DNA of 64,000 nucleotides from Streptomyces sp. H27-H5 (GTDB lineage: Bacteria > Actinomycetota > Actinomycetes > Streptomycetales > Streptomycetaceae). The stretch lies in contig NZ_JAPNLK010000049.1 of NCBI RefSeq assembly GCF_026627505.1, positions 1 to 64,000 of the forward strand. The letters run 5' to 3'. Both the position numbers and the translations under genes were made by a program. Shown piece by piece: positions 1-8,988 of the stretch. The notes beneath the pieces were generated by a model. The model was given only the letters and a program-made list of their open reading frames with translations, ran no database searches and was not told where the DNA came from. Each line of letters opens with the position of its first letter. Position 1 is the stretch's first letter.

Positions 1-87
1 ACCTCCGACCTGGACGATCTCCTGGCCAGGCTCGACCAGCACACCGCCGATCACCCAGAAGAATCCTCCGCCGCCAAGGCCGCGTGA
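1..87 (+). CDS. C-terminal end of an unidentified protein, cut by the window edge
   Basis: The first reading frame is open from base 1 to a TGA at 85-87 and codes for 28 residues rich in Asp, Ala and Glu. Third codon positions are mostly G or C, as in real genes of this genome, so this is probably the tail of a gene running in from the left. No domain can be recognised in so short a piece. It lies 77 bases upstream of the PAC2 gene in the same direction. Confidence 0.5.
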   Translation, partial: TSDLDDLLARLDQHTADHPEESSAAKAA

Positions 88-164
88 TCAACCCCCGAAG
101 GACTTACGACGCAGACCACTTAGGCTGACCCACGTACGCAAGGGAACTTCGGAAGGAGACCTGG

Positions 165-1166
165 GTGATCGAGCTTGAGGGCGTGCCCGAGCTGATCGAC
201 CCGGTCATGGTGGCCGCGTTCGAGGGCTGGAACGACGCGGGTGACGCCGCCTCCGGTGCGGTGACGCACCTTGACCGGGAGTGGAAGGGCGAGGTCTTCG
301 CGGCTCTGGACGCCGAGGACTACTACGACTTCCAGGTCAACCGGCCGACGGTCTGGCTGGACAACGGGGTAAGGAAGATCACCTGGCCGACGACGCGTCT
401 GTCGGTGGTCAGGATCGGCGGCGCGAAGCCGCGCGACCTGGTGCTGGTGCGGGGCATCGAACCGTCCATGCGGTGGCGGTCGTTCTGCAACGAGATCCTC
501 GGCTTCGCCCACGAGTTGGGCGTGGAGATGGTCGTCATCCTGGGGGCGCTGCTCGGCGACACCCCGCACACCCGGCCGGTGCCGGTGAGCGGTGTGACGT
601 CCGACGCCGACCTGGCGCGCACGATGGACCTGGAGGAGACCAAGTACGAGGGTCCGACCGGGATCGTGGGCGTGCTCCAAGAGGCCTGCACGCACGCGGG
701 CGTGCCGGCGGTGTCGCTGTGGGCGGCGGTGCCGCACTACGTGTCTCAGCCGCCGAACCCGAAGGCGACGCTGGCGTTGCTGAACCGGTTGGAGGATCTG
801 ATCGACATCCGGATCCCGCTCGGCGAACTCCCCGAGGACGCGCGGGCCTGGCAGTTGGGTGTGGACCAACTGGCCGCCGAGGACAGCGAGGTGGCCGAGT
901 ACGTGCAGACGCTGGAGGAGGCGCGGGACACCGCGGACCTGCCGGAGGCCTCGGGCGACGCGATCGCCCGGGAGTTCGAGCGGTACCTGAGGCGCCGTGA
1001 CCCGGCGGCCGATCCGGGCACGGCCGGGGACACCGGCTCGTACTTCCGCGACCTCTCGGGCGGCGGCCGTCCGCAGCCCAAGCCGAGGCCCGGACCGGAG
1101 GAGACGGCGGGGTCGCCCGAGGCGCCCGACACGCCGGACACGGACGAGGACACCCCCGAGGCCTGA
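165..1166 (+). CDS. PAC2 family protein (proteasome-assembly-chaperone-like)
   Basis: This 333-residue protein matches the actinobacterial PAC2 family, which shares a fold with eukaryotic proteasome assembly chaperones; its biochemical role in actinobacteria is not established. The N-terminal segment with PVMVAAFEGWNDAGDAAS and the later VVILGALLGDTPHTRPVPV and GPTGIVGVLQEAC stretches are the family hallmarks. The last 60 or so residues are a low-complexity Pro/Asp/Glu tail. The GTG at 165 is chosen because an AAGGAG ribosome binding site lies just upstream (about 152-158). The gene converges on mshC, with a perfect hairpin between them. Confidence 0.9.
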   Translation: MIELEGVPELIDPVMVAAFEGWNDAGDAASGAVTHLDREWKGEVFAALDAEDYYDFQVNRPTVWLDNGVRKITWPTTRLSVVRIGGAKPRDLVLVRGIEPSMRWRSFCNEILGFAHELGVEMVVILGALLGDTPHTRPVPVSGVTSDADLARTMDLEETKYEGPTGIVGVLQEACTHAGVPAVSLWAAVPHYVSQPPNPKATLALLNRLEDLIDIRIPLGELPEDARAWQLGVDQLAAEDSEVAEYVQTLEEARDTADLPEASGDAIAREFERYLRRRDPAADPGTAGDTGSYFRDLSGGGRPQPKPRPGPEETAGSPEAPDTPDTDEDTPEA

Positions 1167-1196
1167 CCGGCCGGCCGGCCGGGGGTGTGGTGAACG

Positions 1197-1239
1197 AACG
1201 CAGCGCGCCCCGGCGGTGACCGCCGGGGCGCGCTGCGTT
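1197..1239. terminator. bidirectional terminator between the PAC2 gene and mshC
   Basis: A perfect 20-bp inverted repeat (1197-1216 against 1220-1239) with a three-base TGA loop sits between two convergent genes. It has no long T run, as is common for Streptomyces terminators. Confidence 0.8.
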
Positions 1240-1265
1240 GTAGGGGAGGTGTGCTCCCCCGTGTT

Positions 1266-2495
1266 CTACAGGGCCACGCCCAGCAGGGCGTCGACCGTCC
1301 GGGAGACCAGGCCGGGGGCCGATTCGTCGTCGCCGGACGCGGCGATCTGGAGTTCGGCCCAGCGGTCCACCGCGGCCAGCGCGGCGGGGGCGTCCAGGTC
1401 GTCGGCGAGGGCCTCGCGGACCTCCTCGACGAGGGTGTCGGCGGGGATGCCGTCCGGTCGGGACACGGCCGCGCGCCAGCGTTCGAGGCGGGCGACCGCC
1501 TCGGCGAGGACCTGGTCCGTCCACTCCCAGTCGGCCCGGTAGTGGTGGGCCAGCAGGGCGAGTCGGATGGCGGCCGGGTCGACTCCGGCGCGGCGCAGCG
1601 CGGAGACGAAGACCAGGTTGCCCTTCGACTTCGACATCTTCTCGCCGTTGAGCGCGACCATGCCGGCGTGGACGTACGCCTTGGCCATCGGGAACTCGCC
1701 CGTCAGGGCCTGGGCGTGCGAGGCGCCCATCTCGTGGTGCGGGAAGGCCAGGTCGGAGCCGCCGCCCTGGATGTCGAAGCCCATGCCGAGGTGGTCCAGG
1801 GCGATGGCCACGCACTCGATGTGCCAGCCGGGCCGGCCGCGGCCCAGCGAGCCGCCGTCCCAGCTCGGCTCGCCCGGGCGGGCGGCCATCCACAGCATCG
1901 GGTCGAGCGGGTTCTTCTTGCCGGGGCGCTCGGGGTCGCCGCCGCGCTCCGCGGACAGCAGCCGCATCGCCTCGGCGTCGAGGTGGGAGACCTGACCGAA
2001 GTGCGGGTCGGACTCCACGGAGAAGTAGACGTCGCCGTCGAGCTCGTAGGCGGCGCCCGCCTCCCGGAGCCGTTCGACCAGCGGCACGATGCCGGGTATG
2101 GCCTCGACGGCGCCGATGTAGTGGCGGGGCGGCAGCATCCGCAGGGCGGTCATGTCCTCGCGGAAGAGGGCCGTCTCGCGTTCGGCGAGCTCGGTCCAGT
2201 CCTGGCCGTCCCGCAGCGCACGCTCCAGCAGCGGGTCGTCCACGTCGGTGACGTTCTGGACGTAGTGAACCTGCCGCTTGTTGTCGAGCCACACGCGCTG
2301 GACGAGGTCGAACGCGTTGTAGGTCGCCGCGTGACCGATGTGGGTCGCGTCGTACGGAGTGATGCCGCAGACGTAGATACGGGCGACGGGACCGGGGTCG
2401 AGGGTGATCGTCCCTTGGGTCGCGGTGTCGTGGATCTGGAGGTCGCGGCCCTTGCCGGGCAGGGCGGGGACCTCAGAAGCGGGCCAGGCATGCAT
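1266..2495 (-). CDS. mshC: MshC, cysteine:1D-myo-inosityl 2-amino-2-deoxy-alpha-D-glucopyranoside ligase
   Basis: MshC joins L-cysteine to GlcN-inositol with ATP, the third committed step of mycothiol synthesis in the actinobacterial cytosol. The 409-residue protein is a class I cysteinyl-tRNA-synthetase-like enzyme. It has the zinc-site cysteine at residue 43 in YVCGITPYD, the HIGH signature at about residues 52-55, HIEC near 227 and the KMSKS loop at about 286-290. Unlike true CysRS it lacks the long C-terminal anticodon-binding region, and its length is normal for MshC. It is the last gene of a four-gene leftward cluster that commonly accompanies mshC. The upstream region carries two close ATGs, and the first is used here. 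Confidence 0.96.
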   Translation of the reverse strand: MHAWPASEVPALPGKGRDLQIHDTATQGTITLDPGPVARIYVCGITPYDATHIGHAATYNAFDLVQRVWLDNKRQVHYVQNVTDVDDPLLERALRDGQDWTELAERETALFREDMTALRMLPPRHYIGAVEAIPGIVPLVERLREAGAAYELDGDVYFSVESDPHFGQVSHLDAEAMRLLSAERGGDPERPGKKNPLDPMLWMAARPGEPSWDGGSLGRGRPGWHIECVAIALDHLGMGFDIQGGGSDLAFPHHEMGASHAQALTGEFPMAKAYVHAGMVALNGEKMSKSKGNLVFVSALRRAGVDPAAIRLALLAHHYRADWEWTDQVLAEAVARLERWRAAVSRPDGIPADTLVEEVREALADDLDAPAALAAVDRWAELQIAASGDDESAPGLVSRTVDALLGVAL

Positions 2496-2605
2496 GCATC
2501 GAGACTAACCGGACTGGTGTTCCGGAAACGAACCGGACCTGCACTGTTGGCTTGATCGACGCTCTTGCGATCTGGCCGGTTCCATGCATGTGGGGCCGGC
2601 TCGGT

Positions 2606-3409
2606 TCAGACCGGCGGCCAGGGGATCGCGGGCCACTGTCCGGACGGCTTCGGATGCGTCCCGGTGCGCACCAGATGGGCCACACGGGCCCGTACGGCGT
2701 CCAACTCGACGGCGGTGATCAGTTCGGCCAGCCGGGTGGCGAGCGGCCCTCCGTCGGCCAGCTGGTCGGCCAGGGAGGCGAGCGCCGACCGGGCCTCGTC
2801 CGTCAGCGACTCCCCCGCCCACCCCCAGAGCAGGGTGCGCAGCTTGTGCTCCGTGTGGAAGGTCACTCCGTGATCGATGCCGTAGAGCCGACCGTCGGGC
2901 GCGGGCAGCAGGTGACCGCCCTTGCGGTCGCCGTTGTTGATCACGGCGTCGAGGACGGAGAGCCGGCGCAGCCGGGGGTCGTCGGCGTGCACGAGCAGCG
3001 CGGTGCGCCCCTCGCCCACCTCGGCGAAGGCCACCGGCTTCCAGCCCTCGCCGGCCTTCTCGCCCTCGACGAGCGCGAGGAGCTCGGCCTCCGGTGATTC
3101 CCCGGCGTCGATCCAGTGCTGGACCATGCCCTCGCCGTACGGGCCGTCGCGCAGCACGGTCGTCGGCACGAGGCCCCAACCGGTGGCCTCGGAGACGAGA
3201 TAGGCGGCGCGCTCGCGCTGGGCGAGGTTGCCGTCGGGGAAGTCCCACAGCGGCCGCTCGCCCTTGATCGGCTTGTAGACGCAGTCGACGCTCTCGCCCT
3301 CGTGCGTCACCGTGCAGAACAGGACGGCGTTGGAGGCCTCGGCGATGCGGGCGCGGACGGTCAGCTCACCTCGGGCGAGCAGTTCCTCGATCGGGGTCGC
3401 GGGGCTCAC
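2606..3409 (-). CDS. SCO1664 family protein (PI3/PI4-kinase-like fold)
   Basis: This 267-residue protein belongs to the SCO1664 family, which is remotely related to phosphatidylinositol 3/4-kinases and is encoded near mshC in many actinobacteria. VYKPIKGERPLWDFPDG resembles the kinase nucleotide-binding region; VLDAVINNGDRKGGHLL and YGIDHGVTFH resemble the catalytic and metal-binding loops. The GTG start at 3409 lies inside the end of the DUF3090 gene, with a 4-base GTGA overlap that implies coupled translation. The frame stays open much further upstream, but that part is shadow of DUF3090. Substrate unknown. Confidence 0.88.
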   Translation of the reverse strand: MSPATPIEELLARGELTVRARIAEASNAVLFCTVTHEGESVDCVYKPIKGERPLWDFPDGNLAQRERAAYLVSEATGWGLVPTTVLRDGPYGEGMVQHWIDAGESPEAELLALVEGEKAGEGWKPVAFAEVGEGRTALLVHADDPRLRRLSVLDAVINNGDRKGGHLLPAPDGRLYGIDHGVTFHTEHKLRTLLWGWAGESLTDEARSALASLADQLADGGPLATRLAELITAVELDAVRARVAHLVRTGTHPKPSGQWPAIPWPPV

Positions 3410-3996
3410 GCCTGGCGCCGGTAGCCGTTCTGGCGCGGACACACGTGTCCTTCGGGGTCGAGGGGCAGGCTGCACAGCGGGCACGGCGGGCGGCCCGCGT
3501 TGACGACGTCGAGGGCGCGTTTGGCGAAGGCCCGTGCCTGGGTGCCGGAGAGGCGGACGCGGAGCATCGGGGGCCCGTTCTCCTCGTCCTGGAGCAGGCG
3601 CTCCTCCGCCTCGGCGAGATCCTCGTCCGAGTCGGCGTCGAGTTCGACGAGTGCCTGGGCCTCGACGATCATGCGCTGTTCCTCGCCGTCCCAGGCGAGC
3701 GCCATGGTCCCGACGCGGAACTCCTCCTCGACGGGAGCGTCGAGCGGTGCGGTGTCGGCCGCCTCGGTGGAGGCGACGGCGGGGACGGGGGCGTTGCCGC
3801 CGGTGCGCCGAACGACCTCGTCCAGCAGTTCGTCCATCCGCTCGGCCAGGGCCGCGACCTGCGTCTTCTCCAGGGACACGCTCGTGACCCGGGGGCCCGA
3901 GGAGGCCTGGAGGAAGAACGTACGACGTCCAGGCAGACCGACCGTGCCGGCCACGAAGCGGTCCGGCGGGTCGTAAAGGAAAACCTGACGGGGCAC
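3406..3996 (-). CDS. DUF3090 family protein with C-terminal zinc-binding cysteines
   Basis: The 196-residue protein begins MPRQVFLYDPPDRFVAGTVG, typical of DUF3090, a family of unknown function restricted to actinobacteria. The C-terminus has CPLC and a further CP pair within the last 30 residues, a likely zinc ribbon. It stands between the histidine phosphatase and the SCO1664-family gene, and its stop overlaps the start of the latter. The GTG at 3996 gives the family N-terminus; the frame continues upstream without a good alternative. Confidence 0.88.
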   Translation of the reverse strand: MPRQVFLYDPPDRFVAGTVGLPGRRTFFLQASSGPRVTSVSLEKTQVAALAERMDELLDEVVRRTGGNAPVPAVASTEAADTAPLDAPVEEEFRVGTMALAWDGEEQRMIVEAQALVELDADSDEDLAEAEERLLQDEENGPPMLRVRLSGTQARAFAKRALDVVNAGRPPCPLCSLPLDPEGHVCPRQNGYRRQA

Positions 3997-4079
3997 GTCC
4001 AGTCTCCAAGTTTCGGCGGCGGGGGAAGGGGCGGTGCTGTGCACTTGTGTTGGCCCGTCCACCCTACTGCGCCGTTCGA

Positions 4080-4787
4080 TCAGGCCGCGCCCGCACCGCC
4101 TCCCACGACGGCGTTCCCGTCGGCTTCGGGATCCTTCGGGGTCTCGGGGGACGCGCGCGGGATCAGCGACCCGAAGTCGCCGGTGTCGCCGAGCCGGAAC
4201 ACGAACGGTCGGGTCGCGGTGTAGCGGATCGCGGTGACCGAGCAGGGGTCGACGTGGATCCGCTGGAAGAGGTCGAGGTGCATGCCGAGGGCGTCCGCCA
4301 CAAGGGACTTGATGATGTCCCCGTGCGAGCACATGAGGAAGACGGCGTCGCCGCCGTGCTCCTCCTCGATCCGCGCGTCCCACTCGCGCACGGCGTCCAC
4401 GGCGCGGGCCTGCATGGCCCGCATGGACTCGCCGCCGGGGAAGGACACGGCCGAGGGATGCTGCTGGACGATCTTCATCAAGGGTTCGTCGGCGAGTTCG
4501 GAGAGCTTGCGGCCGGACCAGTCGCCGTAGTGGCACTCGCCGATCCGGTCGTCGGTGTGCTCGGTCAGCTCGGGCCGGGCGGCGAGCAGCGGGGCCAGCG
4601 TTTCCCGGCAGCGCTGGAGCGGGCTGCTGACGACGGCCGCGAGGGGCACCCCGGCGAGTCGACCGGGCAGCGCGGCGGCCTGTTCGGCGCCGCGTTCGTC
4701 GAGGGCCACTCCCGGGGTCCATCCGGCGAGCAAGCCTGCGGTGTTGGCGGTGGACCGCCCGTGTCGTACGAGGATCAGCGTGGCCAT
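4080..4787 (-). CDS. MSMEG_4193 family histidine phosphatase
   Basis: A 235-residue member of the histidine phosphatase (phosphoglycerate-mutase-like) superfamily. The phospho-accepting histidine is in LVRHGRS at residues 6-12 and the second catalytic histidine is in LMCSHGD. The subfamily named after MSMEG_4193 is repeatedly found beside mshC, SCO1664-type and DUF3090 genes, as here. The true substrate is not known. It is the first gene of the leftward cluster, and the last 30 residues are a Gly/Ala-rich tail. Confidence 0.9.
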   Translation of the reverse strand: MATLILVRHGRSTANTAGLLAGWTPGVALDERGAEQAAALPGRLAGVPLAAVVSSPLQRCRETLAPLLAARPELTEHTDDRIGECHYGDWSGRKLSELADEPLMKIVQQHPSAVSFPGGESMRAMQARAVDAVREWDARIEEEHGGDAVFLMCSHGDIIKSLVADALGMHLDLFQRIHVDPCSVTAIRYTATRPFVFRLGDTGDFGSLIPRASPETPKDPEADGNAVVGGGAGAA

Positions 4788-4841
4788 GGGCCCAGCCTAA
4801 GCGGTGCCGCCTGTGTGCGGGTGGGGTGGGCTCAGGGAAGA

Positions 4842-5834
4842 ATGCGCCGGGTGATTGTCGACTGCGCGATGTACCGGGACGGCCGCCGTTCCCAGGCCCC
4901 GAAGGACTTCTCGGACGCTCTGGAAGAGGCCCGGGCCAGTGGCGACGCCTTCGTCTGGGTCGGCATGCACGAGCCGACGGAGAAGGAATTCGAGCACGTC
5001 AGCCAGGAGTTCGGCCTGCATCCCCTGGCGGTGGAGGACGCGCTGGGGGCGCACCAGCGGCCGAAGCTGGAGGTGTACGACGATTCGCTGTTCGTGGTCC
5101 TCAAGCCGGTGATGTACGACGACGCGACGGACACCGTGACCGCCGGTGAGCTGATGGTCTTCATCGGGGACTCGTTCGTGGTCACCGTCCGGCACGGCGA
5201 GGGGGCCGCCCTGGCCGCCGTCCGGCACCGGCTGGAGCACGAGCCGGACGTGCTCAAGCACGGGCCGACGGCCGTCCTGTACGCGGTGTCCGACGCCGTG
5301 GTGGACCACTACATCGAGGTGGCGGCCGAGCTCCAGTCGGACCTGGAGGAGTTGGAGGCGGAGGTGTTCGCGCCGAACGTCGCGGACACGAAGAACACGG
5401 CTGCCCGGATCTACGGCTTCAAGCGGCAGGTGCTGGAGTTCCGTCGGGCGACGAGTCCGCTGCTCCAGCCGATGGACCGCCTCGCCTTCGGCAGCGTGCC
5501 GTTCGTGCACGACCACGCCCAGCCCTTCTTCCGTGACGTCGCCGACCACCTGACGAAGGCGAACGAGTACATCGAGGGCTTGGACCGGTTGCTGTCGGAC
5601 GCGCTGGCGGCGCATCTGGCGCAGATGGGCGTCCGACAGAACGACGACATGCGCAAGATCTCCGCCTGGGCGGCGATGGCGGCCGTCCCGACGATGGTCG
5701 CGGGGATCTACGGCATGAACTTCGACCACATGTGGGAGCTCCACCAGCGCTGGGGCTACCCGGTGTTGCTGGTGATCATGGCGGTGCTCTGTCTGGGGCT
5801 GCACCGGATGTTCAAGCGCCGCGGCTGGCTGTAG
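4842..5834 (+). CDS. corA: CorA-type magnesium/cobalt transport protein
   Basis: A 330-residue CorA homologue. A long cytoplasmic alpha/beta and helical domain comes first, followed by two C-terminal membrane helices. The selectivity signature YGMNF lies at about residue 290 at the end of the first helix, and the chain ends with a basic tail (FKRRGWL) as in CorA channels. The ATG at 4842 follows a weak purine-rich site (AGGGAAG); a GTG nine bases later is possible. It starts 54 bases from the divergent phosphatase gene, so promoters of both must lie in that short gap. Confidence 0.92.
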   Translation: MRRVIVDCAMYRDGRRSQAPKDFSDALEEARASGDAFVWVGMHEPTEKEFEHVSQEFGLHPLAVEDALGAHQRPKLEVYDDSLFVVLKPVMYDDATDTVTAGELMVFIGDSFVVTVRHGEGAALAAVRHRLEHEPDVLKHGPTAVLYAVSDAVVDHYIEVAAELQSDLEELEAEVFAPNVADTKNTAARIYGFKRQVLEFRRATSPLLQPMDRLAFGSVPFVHDHAQPFFRDVADHLTKANEYIEGLDRLLSDALAAHLAQMGVRQNDDMRKISAWAAMAAVPTMVAGIYGMNFDHMWELHQRWGYPVLLVIMAVLCLGLHRMFKRRGWL

Positions 5835-5864
5835 GCCGTCTCCCGCGGGGCGCCGCCGGGCCGC

Positions 5865-6653
5865 TCAGGCGAACTCGGGCGCGGTGACGGGTTCGCCGCC
5901 CAGCGCGTCAATCCGATCGGGCAGCCGCAGGTCGACCATGCGGTGCCAGCCGCTGAAGCGCTCGTACGCGTACATGGCGCGGATGCCGGCGGCGAGCGCG
6001 GCTGACTTGGGCGCGGGCCAGCACAGGATCCGCCCCATGTGCGCCATCACGGCGAGGCTCACGTCGCGGTAGACGCCGATCTCGGCGAGCGCGCTGGTGC
6101 GCAGGGTCCGCTGGATGGTCCGGGCATGACCCCCGTGGGCGAGGCGCAGGAGTTCCTCGTGGCAGTAGGCGAGGTGGTTGTCCTCGTCGTTGCTGATCAT
6201 GCGGACGGCCTTGCCGATCTCGGGGTGGTCCCCGAAGCACTTGACCAGCATCACCATCTGGTCCGCGGCGCGCTGCTCGGTGACCCGGCTGTGCGCGAGG
6301 TAGACGACGATGTCCTCCTCGGTCAGCGGTTCGTCGCGGCGCAGCTTGTCGTGGGCGAGCCCGATGCCGCGCCGCTCCAGCAGCATCGTGTAGTCGGTCT
6401 CGGGCGGGACGGGGACGGCCGGCAGCCCGCGCTTGCGGAGCAGGGCCCGGAAGATCCGGCCGTGCTTGTCCTCGTCGGTGCCGTGGCGGGTGATCTTGGG
6501 TCCGAGATCGCGCATGCCGGCCGGCACGAGGGTGGCGATCCGGGCGTTCTCCCAGCCGCCCTGGGACTCCCCGCTGGCGGCGATGGAGCAGAACAGCTGG
6601 AAGGACTCGTCGTGGTCGACGATCTCCTGGAACAGGCTGCGGGCAGAGAGCAT
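5865..6653 (-). CDS. ferritin-like domain protein
   Basis: A 262-residue largely helical protein. The motifs DEDKHGRIFRAL and NDEDNHLAYCHEEL are Glu/His pairs spaced like the iron ligands of ferritin-like four-helix bundles. No signal peptide is seen, so it should be cytosolic. The start used is the ATG at 6653 (MLSARSLFQEIVDH); the frame is open upstream, but the composition there is unlike coding sequence. Its specific role (oxidase, hydroxylase or storage) cannot be told from sequence. Confidence 0.8.
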   Translation of the reverse strand: MLSARSLFQEIVDHDESFQLFCSIAASGESQGGWENARIATLVPAGMRDLGPKITRHGTDEDKHGRIFRALLRKRGLPAVPVPPETDYTMLLERRGIGLAHDKLRRDEPLTEEDIVVYLAHSRVTEQRAADQMVMLVKCFGDHPEIGKAVRMISNDEDNHLAYCHEELLRLAHGGHARTIQRTLRTSALAEIGVYRDVSLAVMAHMGRILCWPAPKSAALAAGIRAMYAYERFSGWHRMVDLRLPDRIDALGGEPVTAPEFA

Positions 6654-6844
6654 GTAACGAGTCAAATGCGGATGGAGCGGACGGGCAACCGATGCGTCGC
6701 GCCGCTCGGCCGAATGAACGAACCGAAGGCGGTGGCCGCAGGGCGTAACCCGGGGGCCGCCGATCGCGTTGTTGGCGGTGTCGGCCGTGGCGGGGAAGAC
6801 CCCCCGAGCCCCCACCACGGCCGCAGAACTTCCGACTCCTCGCC

Positions 6845-7894
6845 TCAGGCGAGACCCGCCAGTTCCAGCGCCTCGGTTCCGGCGCGCAGGGCGGTGATCC
6901 GCTCGTCCAGCGTGAATCCGGCCGGGGCCAGCGTCAGCGTCGTGACCCCGGCTTCCGCGTAGGCCCGCATCCCGTCCGCGATCCGCTCCACCGAGCCCAG
7001 CAGGGTGGTCGAGTCGATCAGCGAGTGCGGGACGGCGGCCGCCGCGCCCGCCTTGTCGCCGCCCAGGTACTTCTCCTGGATCTCGGCCGCTTCCTTCTCG
7101 TAGCCCATGCGCTGGGCCAACTGGTTGTAGAAGTTCTGCTTGGGGCTGCCCATGCCCCCGACGTACAGCGCCGTGTAGGGGCGGAACATGTCCGCGAGTC
7201 CGACCACGTCGGCGCCGACGGCCAGCGGCACGGTCGGACAGACGTCGAAGCCGTCCATCGTCAGGCCCGCCTTCTCGCGGCCCGCGCGGATGTGCCGCAG
7301 GGCCGTCTCCTCCAGGTGCTCGGCCGCCGGGAAGATCAGCAGGGCGCCGTCGGCGATCTCGCCCGTCTGCTCCAGGTTCTTCGGCCCGATCGCGGCGATG
7401 TAGAGCGGGATGTGCTCGCGCTCGGGGTGCACGGTGAGCTTGATCGGCTTGCCGGGGCCGCCGGGCAGCGGGAGGGTCCAGTGCTGCCCTTCGTAGCTCA
7501 GTCGCTCGCGGCTCATCGCCTTGCGGACGATCTCCACGTACTCGCGGGTCCGGGCGAGCGGCTTGTCGAACTTCACGCCGTACCAGCCCTCCGAGACCTG
7601 CGGTCCGGAGACCCCGAGGCCGAGTCGGAAGCGGCCCTTGGTGAGCGAGTCCAGGGTGGCGGCGGTCATGGCCGTCATGGCGGGCTGGCGGGCCGGGATC
7701 TGGAAGATGGCCGAGCCGACGTCGATCCGCTCGGTCTGGGCCGCGACCCAGGCCAGGACCGTGGCCGCGTCCGAGCCGTAGGCCTCGGCCGCCCAGCAGA
7801 CGTCGTACCCGAGGCGGTCGGCCTCCTGGGCGACGGCGAGGTTGTCGGCGTCCATGCCCGCACCCCAGTAACCGAGATTGATGCCGAGCCGCAT
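6845..7894 (-). CDS. LLM class F420-dependent oxidoreductase
   Basis: This 349-residue luciferase-like TIM-barrel protein has the family N-terminus MRLGINLGYWGAGMDADN and the segment GRFRLGLGVSGPQVSEGWYG typical of F420-binding members. It probably transfers hydride from reduced F420 to an unknown substrate; F420 is abundant in Streptomyces. It diverges from an aldo/keto reductase gene across about 100 bases that contain an imperfect palindrome. Confidence 0.88.
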   Translation of the reverse strand: MRLGINLGYWGAGMDADNLAVAQEADRLGYDVCWAAEAYGSDAATVLAWVAAQTERIDVGSAIFQIPARQPAMTAMTAATLDSLTKGRFRLGLGVSGPQVSEGWYGVKFDKPLARTREYVEIVRKAMSRERLSYEGQHWTLPLPGGPGKPIKLTVHPEREHIPLYIAAIGPKNLEQTGEIADGALLIFPAAEHLEETALRHIRAGREKAGLTMDGFDVCPTVPLAVGADVVGLADMFRPYTALYVGGMGSPKQNFYNQLAQRMGYEKEAAEIQEKYLGGDKAGAAAAVPHSLIDSTTLLGSVERIADGMRAYAEAGVTTLTLAPAGFTLDERITALRAGTEALELAGLA

Positions 7895-7913
7895 GTGTCG
7901 TCCCCTTACCGGT

Positions 7914-7927
7914 TTACCGATCAGTAA
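7914..7927. promoter_or_regulatory. imperfect palindrome between divergent oxidoreductase genes
   Basis: TTACCGATCAGTAA is a near-palindrome (12 of 14 positions) placed 20 bases upstream of the LLM oxidoreductase start and about 70 bases upstream of the aldo/keto reductase. Position and symmetry suit a TetR-type operator, but no cognate regulator is adjacent. Confidence 0.3.
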
Positions 7928-7995
7928 CGTTGGTCTGCGGGGGACTGTAGCGCGCCACGGTGCCCCCCGTCAGTGCCCCAGTAGTCTCAGCGCTC

Positions 7996-8988
7996 ATGGA
8001 GCAGAGGCATCTCGGCCGCACCGGACTGCGCGTCTCCCGGATCGGCCTCGGCACCCTGACCTGGGGACGGTCCGCGGAAGGACCCGACGAGGCGGGCGCG
8101 GCCGAGCAGTTGAAGACCTTCTGGGAGGCGGGCGGCACCCTCGTCGACACCGCCGACGTGTACGGGGGCGGGGAGGCGGAGTACCTCCTGGGGCAGTTGA
8201 TCGGCGGAGCGGCGCCGCGGCGGGAACTGGTGATCGCCACCAAGTCGGGGTCCGTACGGGACCCGGATCGGCGCTTCGACTGTTCGCGCGGCCACCTGCT
8301 GGCCGCCCTGGACGATTCGCTGGCCCGCCTGGGCACCGACTACGTGGACCTGTGGCAGGTGCACGCCTTCGATCCGGGAACCCCGCTGGAGGAGACCCTC
8401 CAGGCCCTGGACCTGGCCGTGAGCAGCGGGCGCGCGCGGTACGCGGGGGTGGCCGGCTTCAGCGGCTGGCAGTTGGCGAAGGCGGCGACCTGGCAACTGG
8501 CGGCGCCGGGCCTGCGGACCCGGCTGGCGTCGACGCAGATGGAGTACTCGCTCCTCCAGCGGGGCGTGGAGCGCGAGGTGCTGCCGGCGGCGCTGGACCT
8601 GGGCGTGGGCCTGCTCCCCTCGTCGCCGCTGGGGCGCGGGGTCCTGACGGGCAAGTACCGGGACGGGACCCCGGCCGACTCCCGGGCCGCGTCGCAGACC
8701 CTGGCGGCGTTCGTGGACCCGTACCTGGACGATCCCGCGAGCCGGATCGTGGACGCGGTGGCGACGGCGGCCCAGGGACTGGCGGTGACCCCGCTCCAGG
8801 TGGCGCTGGCGTGGATCCGGGACCGGCCGGGCGTCGTCGCGCCGATCGTCGGCGCGCGGACGGCGGCGCAGCTCGGCGCGGCGCTGTCGGTGGAGGCGCT
8901 TAGTCTTCCCGAGGAGATCTGCCGTGCGCTGGACGACGTGTCGGCGCCCGTGCACCGCTACCCCGATCAGGACTGGAGCACGCTGTGA
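7996..8988 (+). CDS. aldo/keto reductase
   Basis: A 330-residue NADPH-dependent aldo/keto reductase. The catalytic tetrad is visible: Asp in VDTADVYGGG, the Tyr six residues later, Lys in IATKSG, and His in WQVHAFDPG. The C-terminal IVGARTAAQLGAAL segment is the cofactor phosphate-binding region. The ATG at 7996 gives MEQRHLGRTGLRVSRIGLG, the standard family beginning. Its stop overlaps the GTG of the RecD-like gene by 4 bases, so the two are co-translated although functionally unrelated. Confidence 0.92.
   Translation: MEQRHLGRTGLRVSRIGLGTLTWGRSAEGPDEAGAAEQLKTFWEAGGTLVDTADVYGGGEAEYLLGQLIGGAAPRRELVIATKSGSVRDPDRRFDCSRGHLLAALDDSLARLGTDYVDLWQVHAFDPGTPLEETLQALDLAVSSGRARYAGVAGFSGWQLAKAATWQLAAPGLRTRLASTQMEYSLLQRGVEREVLPAALDLGVGLLPSSPLGRGVLTGKYRDGTPADSRAASQTLAAFVDPYLDDPASRIVDAVATAAQGLAVTPLQVALAWIRDRPGVVAPIVGARTAAQLGAALSVEALSLPEEICRALDDVSAPVHRYPDQDWSTL

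Noticed and set aside
535..2292. A 585-codon minus-strand frame over the PAC2 gene and part of mshC
   Set aside because: Arg/Pro-rich shadow that crosses a strong terminator and is out of frame with mshC.
5865..6818. Longer 317-codon version of the ferritin-like protein
   Set aside because: The extra N-terminal 55 residues are not like coding sequence, and the ATG at 6653 begins a natural helical start.
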